Positions 1 through 8,875 of a DNA stretch of 64,000 nt are shown piece by piece. This stretch comes from Xylanimonas oleitrophica (GTDB taxonomy: Bacteria; Actinomycetota; Actinomycetes; Actinomycetales; Cellulomonadaceae): positions 62,001 to 126,000 of the forward strand of contig NZ_QKWH01000005.1 of NCBI RefSeq assembly GCF_003244315.1, in the 5' to 3' direction. Under the pieces are notes generated by a model that had not been told where the DNA came from, did no database searches, and saw only the letters and a program-made list of their open reading frames with translations. Position numbers and translations under genes: made by a program. Position 1 is the stretch's first letter. Each line of letters opens with the position of its first letter.

Positions 1-1704
1 TCCCCCGCCGCCGCGGACGCCGATGTTGCCGATCAGCCCGTCAGCGGGCTGCGACCCGTCCAGCGTGATCTCGCTGACCAGGGTGTAGCTGCCCATGTTG
101 ACCATCCCGCTGTTGAAGTACGCGGGGACGTGGGTGGCCACCTGGCTGGCGGAGTACTGGTGGTCGTTGACCGCCGCGCCGTCGGCGCTCGTGTAGCCGT
201 CGTTGGTGTTGTCCTTGAGCCACCGCACGCGGATCGCCGTCGTGCCCTTGGCCGTGTAGTTCACGCTGAACCGGTAGGTCGCGCCCGGCTCGGGCCGGAA
301 CGCCACCTCGCCGTCGTCGGTGGTGGACCATGGCCACGCCGACGCGTCGTCGCCCAGGACGATGTTCGCACCGCTCCAGGAGTCGCCGGCCGAGGTGTCG
401 AACACGTGGACGCCGGGGACCGGGGCGCGATCCTCGCCGCCGGAGGTGTCGATGTACTCGTGCGTGGCGAGGAACTCGTCCGGGTACAGGATGCCCAGCA
501 GCGCCAGCTTCGCCTTGCCGTCGTAGTCGTACGGCATGGCGAACTCTCCGCCCTTCCAGCCGGTGCGCACGTCGCGGACGCCCGCCAGCTTCACGGCGGT
601 GATCACCCGGGGGTTTCCCGTCGTGTTCGCCGGGCCGGCCGCGTGGTCGCGGTAGACCTTGAACAGCTCGGCGTACTTCATGCCCTGGTTGTTCTCGTTC
701 TCCGGCGTCAGCTCGCCGGGCGGCAGGGCGACGTCCATCTCCGTGACGTTGACCTCGACGTTCCCCAGCGAGGCGAAGAGCCTGATGTTGTCCTCGACGG
801 CGGACACGTCCGTGGACAGGTTGTAGTGGCCTTGCATGCCGATGACCTCGATCAACGGCTTGCCGCTCGGGCGCACGCCGGTGTAGCGCTCGTTGATGTC
901 CTTGACCATCTCGTAGACCACGCGGGCCTTCGCCGGGGAGTCGAGCCCGAAGTCGTTGTAGGTCAGCTTCACGTCCCAGCCGTGGGCGTCGACCACCTCG
1001 GCAGCCTTGAGGAAGGCGAGCTCTACCCAGTCGGAACCGAGCGCCTGGTACCAGCCCTCGCCCTTGGCCAGGGAGGCACGCCAGTCGGCCGGGTCAGCGG
1101 TGCCGACCGCCTCGTTCACGACGTCGATCGCCACCAGGCGGTCCCCGAAGTGCCCGAGCACGGCCTCGATGTGGGTGTTCAGGTTCTCCAGGGCGACGTC
1201 GCTGTCGAACGTGCCCGGCTGGCCGAACCGCGCTGGGGGCGCGTCCCACATCCACGTCGGCGTCTGGGAGTGCCAGGCCAGGGTGTGCCCGTAGAACAGG
1301 AGGTCCGGGTTCTGGGCCGCGTGCTCCTCGAACGCCCCGTCCGCCGCGTCGAACGTGAACACACCCTTGTCCCGCTGGGTGCTCTCGGGCTTCATCTCGT
1401 TGCCCGGCGTGTAGGACGCGTAGTTGTAGATCAGCCCGTTCATCTCACCGCGGCCGAAGATGCCGAACGAGAAGTGGTCCTCGTAGACGTCCTTCATCGC
1501 CGGGTAGTGCTCGAACGTCAGCCCGCTGGGCGGAAGCTCCGGCTCGGCGGCCGTTGCCGGGTCTCCTGGTCCGATCGCGGGGACCGTCATGAGCCCCGCG
1601 AGCGCAGCGGCCGCGACAGCGCGGGCTGCTCCTCTGCCCTGCCGGCCGCTCCGCGGGGAGCGGCCTGGTCCGGTGGCCGCGAGCCGTCGTCCTGAATCCG
1701 GCAC
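1..1704 (-). CDS. Secreted endo-1,4-beta-xylanase, GH10, with C-terminal CBM-like domain (3' end outside window)
   Basis: Hydrolyses internal beta-1,4 bonds of xylan outside the cell. This frame is open for 568 codons from a GTG at 1704 to the window edge, so the C terminus is missing. AGGAGG lies 6 nt before the GTG. Residues 1-53 form an Arg-rich, Ala-rich export signal. The GH10 barrel spans about 64-445, with the acid/base Glu198 in DVVNEAV and the nucleophile Glu322 in VTEMD. From about 460 a separate beta-rich region (VHVFDTSAGDSWSGANIVLG onward) resembles a carbohydrate-binding module of the CBM4/9/22 type; the exact family is inferred. The gene is divergent from the ABC operon and has its own promoter with a LacI-type operator. 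Confidence 0.93.
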   Translation of the reverse strand, partial: MPDSGRRLAATGPGRSPRSGRQGRGAARAVAAAALAGLMTVPAIGPGDPATAAEPELPPSGLTFEHYPAMKDVYEDHFSFGIFGRGEMNGLIYNYASYTPGNEMKPESTQRDKGVFTFDAADGAFEEHAAQNPDLLFYGHTLAWHSQTPTWMWDAPPARFGQPGTFDSDVALENLNTHIEAVLGHFGDRLVAIDVVNEAVGTADPADWRASLAKGEGWYQALGSDWVELAFLKAAEVVDAHGWDVKLTYNDFGLDSPAKARVVYEMVKDINERYTGVRPSGKPLIEVIGMQGHYNLSTDVSAVEDNIRLFASLGNVEVNVTEMDVALPPGELTPENENNQGMKYAELFKVYRDHAAGPANTTGNPRVITAVKLAGVRDVRTGWKGGEFAMPYDYDGKAKLALLGILYPDEFLATHEYIDTSGGEDRAPVPGVHVFDTSAGDSWSGANIVLGDDASAWPWSTTDDGEVAFRPEPGATYRFSVNYTAKGTTAIRVRWLKDNTNDGYTSADGAAVNDHQYSASQVATHVPAYFNSGMVNMGSYTLVSEITLDGSQPADGLIGNIGVRGGGG

Positions 1705-1790
1705 TGGATTCCTCCTGGTTGCCCTGCCGCGCCACGGTGCGCAGCCGTCTCGGGTGGGGCGACTCTCACCGTCGAAAGGTCGCGCCACTG

Positions 1791-1818
1791 AACTTATCCG
1801 CTCTGCAAACGTTGTCAA
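1791..1818 (-). promoter_or_regulatory. Xylanase promoter overlapped by a LacI-type operator
   Basis: Read on the minus strand, TTGACA (1813-1818) and TAAGTT (1791-1796) are 16 bp apart, a good sigma-70 promoter about 80 nt upstream of the GTG. The dyad TGCAAACGTTGTCA (plus strand 1804-1817) has the central CG and flanking TG/CA typical of LacI/CcpA-family operators and covers the -35. Sugar-responsive repression is inferred; no LacI gene is in the window. Confidence 0.7.
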
Positions 1819-1875
1819 GGGTTCCGCAGCCTGCGTCGGGCACGCTCCAGGAGCTCGGTGACCACCCGGTCGGCC

Positions 1876-1913
1876 GGGCTGCGGCCTCCTCCCACGGGAG
1901 GAGGCCGCAGCCC
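1876..1913. terminator. Strong hairpin between two divergent genes
   Basis: An 18-bp perfect inverted repeat (GGGCTGCGGCCTCCTCCC and its complement) encloses 2 nt. It looks like an intrinsic terminator without a clear T tract. Both neighbours start here rather than end, so it may insulate the two transcription units or act in the 5' leader of the ABC operon. Confidence 0.6.
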
Positions 1914-2014
1914 GTCGCTTCTCCTCCGGCAGCAGGTGCTGGGCGCCAGGTCAGGCTCCGTAGCGTCGCTGACGGACGCCCCGCAGGGCGCCGAGCCGAC
2001 GACGAGGAGACGTG

Positions 2015-2941
2015 ATGATCGAGGTGGAGGCGCTGACCAAGCGCTACGGAAGCACGACAGCGGTGGACGGGCTCACGTTCACCGCCCCGCCCGGGACGGT
2101 CACGGGGTTCCTGGGGCCCAACGGCGCCGGCAAGTCCACGACCATGCGCGTCGTCGTGGGGCTCGAGCGCCCGACGTCGGGCACCGCGACGATCCACGGG
2201 CGGCGGTACGCCGACCTGCCCGCGCCGCTGCACGCTGTGGGCGTCATGCTCGACGCCCGCTCGGTGCACCCGGGCCGCACGGCGTACAAGCACCTGCTGG
2301 CGATGGCGCAGACGCACGGCATCAGCAAGGCCCGGGTCCGTGAGGTCATCGCGCAGACAGGTCTGGAGCCGGCCGCTCACCGCCGTGCCGGCACCTTCTC
2401 GCTCGGCATGGGTCAGCGGCTCGGCATCGCCGGGGCGCTGCTGGGCGACCCGGCCACGCTCATCCTCGACGAGCCGGTCAACGGCCTGGACCCCGACGGT
2501 GTGCTGTGGGTGCGCCGCCTCGTCCGTGACCTCGCCGCGGAGGGGCGCACGGTGCTGCTCTCCTCCCACCTCATGCACGAGCTCGCCCTGTGCGCCGACC
2601 GGGTCGTCATCATCGGCCGCGGGCGGCTGCTCGCCGACGCCCCCGTCAAGGAGATCGTCGAGCGCTCCGAGCGTGCCGGCACCGTGCGGGTGCGCACGCC
2701 CGACCCCGAGCCGCTCACCCGCGAGCTGGTCGCTTCCGGTGCTCAGGTCACCCCGCAGGAGGGCGGGGTGCTGCACGTGCGCGGCGCGTCGGTCGACGAC
2801 GTCGGGACCGCCGCACGACGGTGCGGGGCGACCGTGCTCGAGCTCGGCACGGAGTCCGGGTCGCTGGAGGAGGCGTACCTGCAGCTGACGGGTGACGCGG
2901 TCGAGTACCGCGCGGCCGACGCCCGGGGCGGTGCGCGATGA
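2015..2941 (+). CDS. ABC transporter ATP-binding protein (exporter type)
   Basis: 308 aa. ATPase of an ABC-2-like exporter. Walker A GPNGAGKST is at 34-42, a LGMGQ signature precedes the Walker B stretch LILDEP, and a C-terminal extension of about 90 residues follows, as in BcrA/NatA-type multidrug or antibiotic-resistance ATPases. ATG 2015 is preferred over GTG 2012 because GAGGAGA then sits 5 nt upstream. Its stop overlaps the ATG of the first permease (ATGA). It is the first gene of a five-gene run ending in a two-component system, an arrangement often linked to sensing and export of cell-envelope-active compounds; the substrate is unknown. Confidence 0.9.
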   Translation: MIEVEALTKRYGSTTAVDGLTFTAPPGTVTGFLGPNGAGKSTTMRVVVGLERPTSGTATIHGRRYADLPAPLHAVGVMLDARSVHPGRTAYKHLLAMAQTHGISKARVREVIAQTGLEPAAHRRAGTFSLGMGQRLGIAGALLGDPATLILDEPVNGLDPDGVLWVRRLVRDLAAEGRTVLLSSHLMHELALCADRVVIIGRGRLLADAPVKEIVERSERAGTVRVRTPDPEPLTRELVASGAQVTPQEGGVLHVRGASVDDVGTAARRCGATVLELGTESGSLEEAYLQLTGDAVEYRAADARGGAR

Positions 2942-3813
2942 GCGCCGCGACCGCGACCCCGCACGGGGCCCGCGCGACGACCGCGCGCCCCGGCCCCGCC
3001 TTCGGGCGCGTCGTCGCGGCCGAGGGGACCAAGCTCCTCTCGCTGCGCTCGCCGTGGTGGGCCGCCGCCGTGACGGTGGTGGTGGCCGGCGTGATCACCT
3101 ACCTGTCCGCGGAGGCGTCCTCGGTGGACCCCGGGTTCGAGCCGCTCGACTCCCTGTCCACCGGCCTGGCGCTGGCGCACCTCGGACCCCTCGTGCTCGG
3201 CGTCCTGGTCGGCGCGGGCGAGTTCCGCACGGGCGCGTCCCGGACGACCTTCACGCTGGTCCCGCGACGATGGCCGGTGCTCGCCGCCCAGGTGCTCGTC
3301 ACGGCAGCGTTCGCGCTGGGCACGGCCGTGCTGGCGACGGCGGCGAGCGTGCTGGGGATCCTGCCCTCGGCGGCGTCGCGTGGCATCACGGTCGACCTCA
3401 CGAGCGACGACACCCCCGGGCTCGTCCTGGGCATGGTGCTGTTCCTCGTCGCGCTGGCGCTGTTCGGGCTGGCGCTGGGAGCGCTGCTGCGCCGGACGGT
3501 CCCCGCCCTGGTGACGGGGCTGCTCGTCGTCGTGATCCTGCCGGTCGTGCTGACGACGGCGGGCGACCCGCTCGTCAGCGGCGCCGACCCGGCGTCGACG
3601 GGGCTCGCCGGCCCGCCGACCACCGTCCTCGGCACGCTCGCGGTGCTGAGCCCCGGCGGCGCGGCCCAGCTGATGACGACGTCCGCCTCCGCCGGGCCGA
3701 TGTCGGGCACGCCCGACCTGGGTCCGGTGGGCGGCGGCCTCGTCTTCGCTGCGTGGGTCCTCGTCGTGCTCGTGGCAGCGGCCGTGCGGCTGCGCGCCCG
3801 GGACGTGCGATGA
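2938..3813 (+). CDS. ABC transporter permease (first of two)
   Basis: 291 aa. Integral membrane subunit of the exporter. The N terminus carries the VVAAEGTKLLSLRSPWWA motif typical of ABC-2 permeases in this class, then about six hydrophobic segments, the last being VFAAWVLVVLVAAAVRL near the end. It overlaps both neighbours by 4 nt (ATGA), so translation is coupled. It is similar in layout to the next gene, consistent with a tandem duplication giving a heterodimeric membrane part. Confidence 0.85.
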   Translation: MSAATATPHGARATTARPGPAFGRVVAAEGTKLLSLRSPWWAAAVTVVVAGVITYLSAEASSVDPGFEPLDSLSTGLALAHLGPLVLGVLVGAGEFRTGASRTTFTLVPRRWPVLAAQVLVTAAFALGTAVLATAASVLGILPSAASRGITVDLTSDDTPGLVLGMVLFLVALALFGLALGALLRRTVPALVTGLLVVVILPVVLTTAGDPLVSGADPASTGLAGPPTTVLGTLAVLSPGGAAQLMTTSASAGPMSGTPDLGPVGGGLVFAAWVLVVLVAAAVRLRARDVR

Positions 3814-4652
3814 CGACCGTCCTCCCGGAGTCCCGCGCACCGCAGCGAGCCTCGCGCGGCGCTCCCAGACGCACCGGACCGACCCTGTGGCGCGTGCTCG
3901 CCGCGGAGCGGACGAAGCTCACGAGCGTGCGGGCGAACACCTGGCTGGTGCTCGGCACGGTCGTCGCCGCGGCGGGCACCGCGTACGGGCTGGGCATGTT
4001 CGTCCGGCCAGACGACGGCCGCTCGGGGTCCTGGGTCGTGACCTCCGGGTTCGTGCTCGCTCAGCTCGGCTTCCTCGTCCTCGGGGCGCTCGTCGGGACG
4101 GCGGAGCACACGACCGGGACGGCGCGCACGACGTTCACCGCCGTGCCCCGGCGGCTCCCCGTGCTCGGCGCGCAGGCCCTGGTCGCCGCGACGACCGCTC
4201 TCGTGACGGCGGTCCTCGCGCTGGGTGCCTCGTACGTCGCGACGGCGGTCGCCCCTCTGGCGGACGCCCCCGCGCTCGACCTGTCCGTGCCGGGTGCGTC
4301 GCGTGCGCTCCTGGGGTTCGCGCTCGCCTCCGTCGCGGTCACCCTGCTGGGCCTGGGCCTCGGCGCGCTGCTGCGGCGCCCCGCGGCTGCGCTCGTCACC
4401 GGCGTCGTCCTCGCGATCGTCAGCGACCAGCTCCTCGCCGCGAATCCCAGCCGGTTCACCGACACCGTGCGATCCCTCCTGCCGTCGGCGGGCGCACGGC
4501 TCACGCAGGACGACGCCGCGCTCGCGGCGCTGGACGCGGCGACGCGCGGCCCGCAGCTCGGCGTGTGGGGCGGCGGGGTGGTCGTCGGGGCCTGGGTCCT
4601 CGTGGTGCTCGCCGCGGCGGCGTACCGGCTGCGGCGTCATGACGTCCGCTGA
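3810..4652 (+). CDS. ABC transporter permease (second of two)
   Basis: 280 aa. Paralogue of the preceding permease: the same N-terminal pattern (RVLAAERTKLTSVRANTWLV), the same segment EHTTGTARTTFTAVPRR as the upstream EFRTGASRTTFTLVPRR, and the same C-terminal helix ending in YRLRRHDVR. About six membrane helices. The ATG overlaps the previous stop. It probably pairs with its neighbour and the ATPase at 2015. Substrate unknown. Confidence 0.85.
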   Translation: MTTVLPESRAPQRASRGAPRRTGPTLWRVLAAERTKLTSVRANTWLVLGTVVAAAGTAYGLGMFVRPDDGRSGSWVVTSGFVLAQLGFLVLGALVGTAEHTTGTARTTFTAVPRRLPVLGAQALVAATTALVTAVLALGASYVATAVAPLADAPALDLSVPGASRALLGFALASVAVTLLGLGLGALLRRPAAALVTGVVLAIVSDQLLAANPSRFTDTVRSLLPSAGARLTQDDAALAALDAATRGPQLGVWGGGVVVGAWVLVVLAAAAYRLRRHDVR

Positions 4653-4746
4653 CGGCACCTCCTCCCGGGCGGTCGGGCCACCGGCCGCCCGGGAGCCGGC
4701 GTGCGCCGCGGGTCCCCGACCGGGACCGGGGTGGGAGCATGGGAGG

Positions 4747-6144
4747 GTGCCGACCCGACGTGTGCTCCTGCGGAACGGTGCGACCGACGCCCCGCCGGAG
4801 ACCGTGCTGACGGAGGCGCAGGTCAGCGGGGGCAGCCCGGTCGCCCGCCTGGTCCACGCCCACCCCTGGGTCATGGACGTCACCGTCGCCGGCACGATGC
4901 TGCTGGTGGGGCTGGTCGGTTCGATGTTCGCCTGGGAGACCGCGGGCGGCGCCCAGGCGCTCGGCCTGTACCCGCCGGACGTCGACGTGGCGAGCAGGAT
5001 CAACGTCACGTGGTTGGTCGGTGCCGCGGTCGGTGCCGCGCTGCTCCTGCTGCGCCGTGCCGCACCGCTCGCCGTCACGGCGGCGCTGACCGTCGTGGCC
5101 GTGCTCTCGCTTCTCGCCGCCGGCGTGCTCGGCGTGCTCGGCGCGTGCGCGGCGTGCGCCCTCTACAGCGTCGCCAAAGCCCACGGCACGCGCACCACCT
5201 GGATCGCCTTCGGCGTCGTGCTGACGACGCTGACCCTCACGCTGTGGCGGTGGCAGGACATCGGCCTCATCGAGATGATCGTGTGGTCCGGCGCCGGAAC
5301 AGGGCCCGTGCGGGAGCCGACGCGCATCCTGCCCGAGCCCCTGTTCTCGCCGGGGCGCCGCATGGGGTCGGTCCTGCTGCTGCTGGCGCTGCTGCTGCTG
5401 GGGCTCGCGGTGGGCTCCGCCGCGCGCGCCCGCCGCCTGCACGCGCTCGATCTCGTCGAGCGCTACCGTGCGCTGGCCCGCGAGCGCGACCAGAGCGCCG
5501 CGCTCGCACGCGCCGCCGAGCGGGCGCACATCGCCCGCGAGATGCACGACGTCGTCGCCCACAACCTCTCCGTCATGGTGGCGCTGGCCGACGGCGCCGA
5601 CGCCGCGTTCGAGCGTGCGCCAGACCGTTCCCGGGACGCCGTGCGCCAGGTCGCGAGCACCGGGCGCTCAGCGCTGGCGGACATGCAACGCGTGCTGGGC
5701 GCGCTCGGCACGGGGGCGGGGGACGACGACCACCGCGCGGTGCCCACGGAGGTCGACCTCGGCACCGTCGTCGAACGGTTCGGGACCGCCGGCATGCCGG
5801 TGACCGCGACGGGCCTCGACACCGCGCTGCCCGACGACACGGCGGTCCGGCTCGCCGTCACACGCATCCTCGGCGAGGCGCTGACGAACGTGCTCCGGCA
5901 CGCTCCCGGCGCGTCGTCGGTCGAGGTCGCGGTGCGCCGTACGCCGAGGACGGTCGAGGTGGATGTCGTCGACAGCGGCGGCACGCGCACCGGCGACGGC
6001 CCCGGGACCGGCCGCGGCATCGTCGGCATGCGTGAGCGTGCGGCGCTGCTCGGCGGCCACGTCGAGGCCGGGCCGCGCGAGGGCGGCGGGTGGCGGGTGC
6101 GTGCGGTGCTGCCGTGGTCGCAGGAGGAGGGTGAAGGACGATGA
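4747..6144 (+). CDS. Sensor histidine kinase (NarL-type partner, HisKA_3)
   Basis: 465 aa. Membrane sensor: several N-terminal helices (about 45-240), then the phospho-acceptor helix AREMHDVVAHNLSVM with His267, and a HATPase_c domain ending in GRGIVGMRERAALLGGHVEA. A VPTRRV start at GTG 4747 is chosen; GGTGGGAG lies about 8 nt upstream, but GTG 4762 is also possible. The stop overlaps the response regulator by 4 nt. With no large extracellular domain it resembles intramembrane-sensing kinases located beside ABC exporters, so it may sense the exporter's substrate (inference). Confidence 0.87.
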   Translation: MPTRRVLLRNGATDAPPETVLTEAQVSGGSPVARLVHAHPWVMDVTVAGTMLLVGLVGSMFAWETAGGAQALGLYPPDVDVASRINVTWLVGAAVGAALLLLRRAAPLAVTAALTVVAVLSLLAAGVLGVLGACAACALYSVAKAHGTRTTWIAFGVVLTTLTLTLWRWQDIGLIEMIVWSGAGTGPVREPTRILPEPLFSPGRRMGSVLLLLALLLLGLAVGSAARARRLHALDLVERYRALARERDQSAALARAAERAHIAREMHDVVAHNLSVMVALADGADAAFERAPDRSRDAVRQVASTGRSALADMQRVLGALGTGAGDDDHRAVPTEVDLGTVVERFGTAGMPVTATGLDTALPDDTAVRLAVTRILGEALTNVLRHAPGASSVEVAVRRTPRTVEVDVVDSGGTRTGDGPGTGRGIVGMRERAALLGGHVEAGPREGGGWRVRAVLPWSQEEGEGR

Positions 6145-6821
6145 CGACGGTGCTCCTGGTGGACGACCAGACCCTGATGCGTGTCGGCTTCCGGCTCGTC
6201 ATCGAGTCCGAGCCAGACCTCGAAGTGGTCGGCGAGGCCGCCGACGGGCGGGTCGCGCTCGACCAGGTGGCCGCCCTGCGCCCCGACGTCGTCGTCATGG
6301 ACATCCGCATGCCCGGCATGGACGGCATCGAGGCGACCCGTCGCATCGTCGCCGACCACCCCGGGTCACGCGTGCTGGTGCTCACCACGTTCGACGTCGA
6401 CGACCTCGCCTTCGCCGCGCTGCGCGCCGGGGCGAGCGGCTTCCTGCTGAAGTCCTCCCGTCCCGACGAGCTGGTGGACGCGATCCGCACGGTCGCCGCC
6501 GGCACCGCGGTCGTCGCTCCCCGGGTGCTGCGACGCATGCTCGACCTCTTCGCACCTCACCTGCCGGCTGCCCGCCATGCCTCCCCCGACGGCCTGGACC
6601 CTCGGCTGAGCACGCTCACGCCGCGTGAGCTCGACGTCCTGCGGCTCATCGCGGAAGGGGCGTCGAACTCCGAGATCGCGGCCGAGCTGGTGGTGTCGGA
6701 GACCACGGTGAAGACGCACGTGGGCAACGTGTTCCTGAAGCTGGGCGCCCGGGACCGGGTGCAGGCCGTGATCATCGCGTACGAGTGCGGGCTGGCCGGG
6801 AGCAGCACCCCCCGACGCTGA
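6141..6821 (+). CDS. LuxR/NarL-family response regulator
   Basis: 226 aa. Receiver domain with the phosphorylation site Asp54 in VVVMDIRMPGMDG, and a C-terminal LuxR helix-turn-helix (LTPRELDVLRLIAEGASNSE) of about 60 residues. The ATG overlaps the kinase stop, so this is the cognate regulator. Likely target: the promoter of the upstream exporter operon (inference). The 147 bp up to the convergent dnaB hold no clear hairpin. Confidence 0.92.
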   Translation: MTTVLLVDDQTLMRVGFRLVIESEPDLEVVGEAADGRVALDQVAALRPDVVVMDIRMPGMDGIEATRRIVADHPGSRVLVLTTFDVDDLAFAALRAGASGFLLKSSRPDELVDAIRTVAAGTAVVAPRVLRRMLDLFAPHLPAARHASPDGLDPRLSTLTPRELDVLRLIAEGASNSEIAAELVVSETTVKTHVGNVFLKLGARDRVQAVIIAYECGLAGSSTPRR

Positions 6822-6968
6822 GCAGGGCGGCCGCTCGGCAGGCTGCCGGTCACGCACGCGGTGCACGGGCTCTGTCCGACACGGCACCGCTTCATCGCGA
6901 CGTCGGCGCCAGGACGTGCCCGCGGCACATCGACGACGAGCCGACGTCCACCCTCACCGGCCGGGGCG

Positions 6969-8759
6969 TCAGGCCTGCATGTCGACGAAGCGCGAATAGT
7001 GACCCTGGAACGCGACGGTGATGGTGTCGGTAGGACCGTTACGGTGCTTGGCCACGATGAGGTCGGCCTCGCCCGCGCGCGGGGACTCCTTCTCGTAGGC
7101 GTCCTCACGGTGCAGCAGGATGACCATGTCCGCGTCCTGCTCGATGGAGCCCGATTCACGGAGGTCCGACATCGCCGGCTTCTTGTCGCCGCGCTGCTCC
7201 GGGCCACGGTTCAGCTGCGACAGCGCGATGACGGGAACCTCGAGCTCCTTGGCGAGCAGCTTGAGCGCACGCGAGAACTCCGAGACCTCCTGCTGACGCG
7301 ACTCGACGCGCTTTCCGGAGGACATGAGCTGGAGGTAGTCGATGACGATCAGCTTGAGGTCGTGCCGCTGCTTGAGGCGTCGCGCCTTCGCGCGGATCTC
7401 CATGAGCGACATGTTGGGCGAGTCGTCGATGAACAGCGGCGCCTCGGAGATCTTGCCCATCACCTTGGCGAGCTTCTGCCAGTCGTCCTCGGCCATGTTG
7501 CCGTTGCGCAGCTTCTGCAGGTGCACGCGCGCCTCGGCCGAGAGGAGTCGCATGGTGATCTCGTTGCGGCTCATCTCCAGGGAGAAGACGACGGCCGTCT
7601 GCCCGTGCCTGACGGCCGCCGCACGTGCGATGTCGATGGCGAAGGTCGAGTTGTGCGTCGGGATCATCGCCCGGCTCGCCAGATACAGGTGCTCGTCGTT
7701 GTCGACCTGGACGCACCGGACGGGCACCGAGTCGATGGGGCGCACATCGACGATCTTCCACACAGCGGAATCGGTCGAGACGGTGTGAGCGACGCCAGCA
7801 TCCATCGATCGCACGATGTCAGCCGTCGTGCGGACCTCCGCGTCGAGGCGCGACCCACTGGTGCTCGTGACCCACTGGTGCTCCGCGTCGGCGACGATCG
7901 TGGTGCCGTCGTCGAACACCACCTCGTAGCAGGGGCGGCCGTGCATGACCTCGGTCACGGCAGTCACTGTCGTGGGGCGGCCGTCGGCGCCGAGCAGCCG
8001 GTCCCCTGCTGCGACCTCACCCATCGTCGTCCACCCCGACGGGGTGGGCAGCGCGGTGTCGAGGGCCAGCGCCTTGCCGATGGCCGGGCGGGCGGCGATG
8101 ACGATCATCTGGCCGGGGTGGAGGCCGTTCGTCAGCCGGTCGAGGTCCGCGAACCCGGTGGGCACACCCGTCATGCCCTCGCCGCGGTGCCCCGCGGCCT
8201 CGATCTCGTCCATCGTGCCGCCGATGATCTCGGACAGCGGCAGGTAGTCCTCGGTGGTGCGCCGCTCGGTGACGGCGTAGATCTCGGCCTGCGCGTTGTT
8301 GACGATGTCGTCGACGTCGCCGCCCTCGGTGGCGTACCCGAGCTGCACGATGCGGGTGCCGGCCTCGACCAGGCGGCGCAGCACGGCGCGCTCGCGCACG
8401 ATGCGGGCGTAGTAGCCGGCGTTGGCGGCGGTGGGGACACCGGCCATGAGGTCGTGGAGGTAGGGCGCGCCGCCGATGCGCCCCAGCTCGCCGCGCTTCT
8501 GCAGCTCGGCGGCCACGGTGATGGCGTCGGCCGGCTCGCCCCGACCGTAGAGGTCGATGATCGCGTCGTAGATCGTCTCGTGCGCCGGCCGGTAGAAGTC
8601 GTTGCCACGGATGACCTCGACGACGTCGGCGATCGCGTCCTTGCTCAGCAGCATGCCGCCGAGCACGCTCATCTCGGCGTTGACGTCCTGTGGCGGGGTA
8701 CGGTCGAACGCGGCACCAGACCCCCCGTTGTATGAGGTCTCGAGCTCTTCGACCGACAT
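6969..8759 (-). CDS. dnaB: Replicative DNA helicase DnaB containing an intein
   Basis: 596-aa precursor; 455 aa remain after removal of a 141-residue intein (230-370). Hexameric 5'-3' helicase of the replication fork. The N-terminal domain starts PPQDVNAEMSVLGGMLLS. The RecA-like domain follows, with Walker A split as ARPAIGK|ST, then LKLIVIDYLQLM (Walker B) and SQLNRGPEQR. The precursor cannot form an intact P-loop before splicing. ATG 8759 is preferred to the in-frame GTG 8831, because the extra 24 residues are Arg-rich and unlike DnaB and the GTG has no RBS. It is convergent with the response regulator. The upstream region carries a DnaA-box-like array. Confidence 0.95.
   Translation of the reverse strand: MSVEELETSYNGGSGAAFDRTPPQDVNAEMSVLGGMLLSKDAIADVVEVIRGNDFYRPAHETIYDAIIDLYGRGEPADAITVAAELQKRGELGRIGGAPYLHDLMAGVPTAANAGYYARIVRERAVLRRLVEAGTRIVQLGYATEGGDVDDIVNNAQAEIYAVTERRTTEDYLPLSEIIGGTMDEIEAAGHRGEGMTGVPTGFADLDRLTNGLHPGQMIVIAARPAIGKALALDTALPTPSGWTTMGEVAAGDRLLGADGRPTTVTAVTEVMHGRPCYEVVFDDGTTIVADAEHQWVTSTSGSRLDAEVRTTADIVRSMDAGVAHTVSTDSAVWKIVDVRPIDSVPVRCVQVDNDEHLYLASRAMIPTHNSTFAIDIARAAAVRHGQTAVVFSLEMSRNEITMRLLSAEARVHLQKLRNGNMAEDDWQKLAKVMGKISEAPLFIDDSPNMSLMEIRAKARRLKQRHDLKLIVIDYLQLMSSGKRVESRQQEVSEFSRALKLLAKELEVPVIALSQLNRGPEQRGDKKPAMSDLRESGSIEQDADMVILLHREDAYEKESPRAGEADLIVAKHRNGPTDTITVAFQGHYSRFVDMQA
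7650..8072 (-). other. Class-3-like mini-intein inside DnaB Walker A
   Basis: 141 residues from ALALDTALPTPSGW to AMIPTHN, followed by Ser as +1 residue. Joining the flanks restores AARPAIGKSTFAI, a normal Walker A. The usual Cys/Ser at position 1 is Ala. Instead Trp67 (block B, EHQW), Cys120 (block F, VRCVQVD) and Thr139 (block G, PTHN) are present, the WCT set that defines class 3 inteins. No LAGLIDADG or HNH endonuclease fits in 141 residues, so it is a minimal splicing element. Class assignment is from motif reading. Confidence 0.92.
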
Positions 8760-8875
8760 CCTGTGCCCCGCCCCCGTCTGTGCCGTCCGCCCTGTTCGTC
8801 GTGGCCTCGTTCTACCGTGGACCACCGACACCCGCGACGACGCTAGGCGCGCTCACCGACCTGGTCAACGCGTCT

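Noticed and set aside
130-1695. 521-codon open frame on the plus strand
   Set aside because: Antisense to the GH10 xylanase, whose catalytic motifs and promoter are clear.
7650-8072. Homing endonuclease or insertion element in dnaB
   Set aside because: The insert is in frame, ends with the intein block G PTHN-Ser, and is too short for an endonuclease domain.
8760-8831. 24-residue N-terminal extension of DnaB from GTG 8831
   Set aside because: Arg-rich and unlike DnaB, with no RBS; ATG 8759 gives the usual start.
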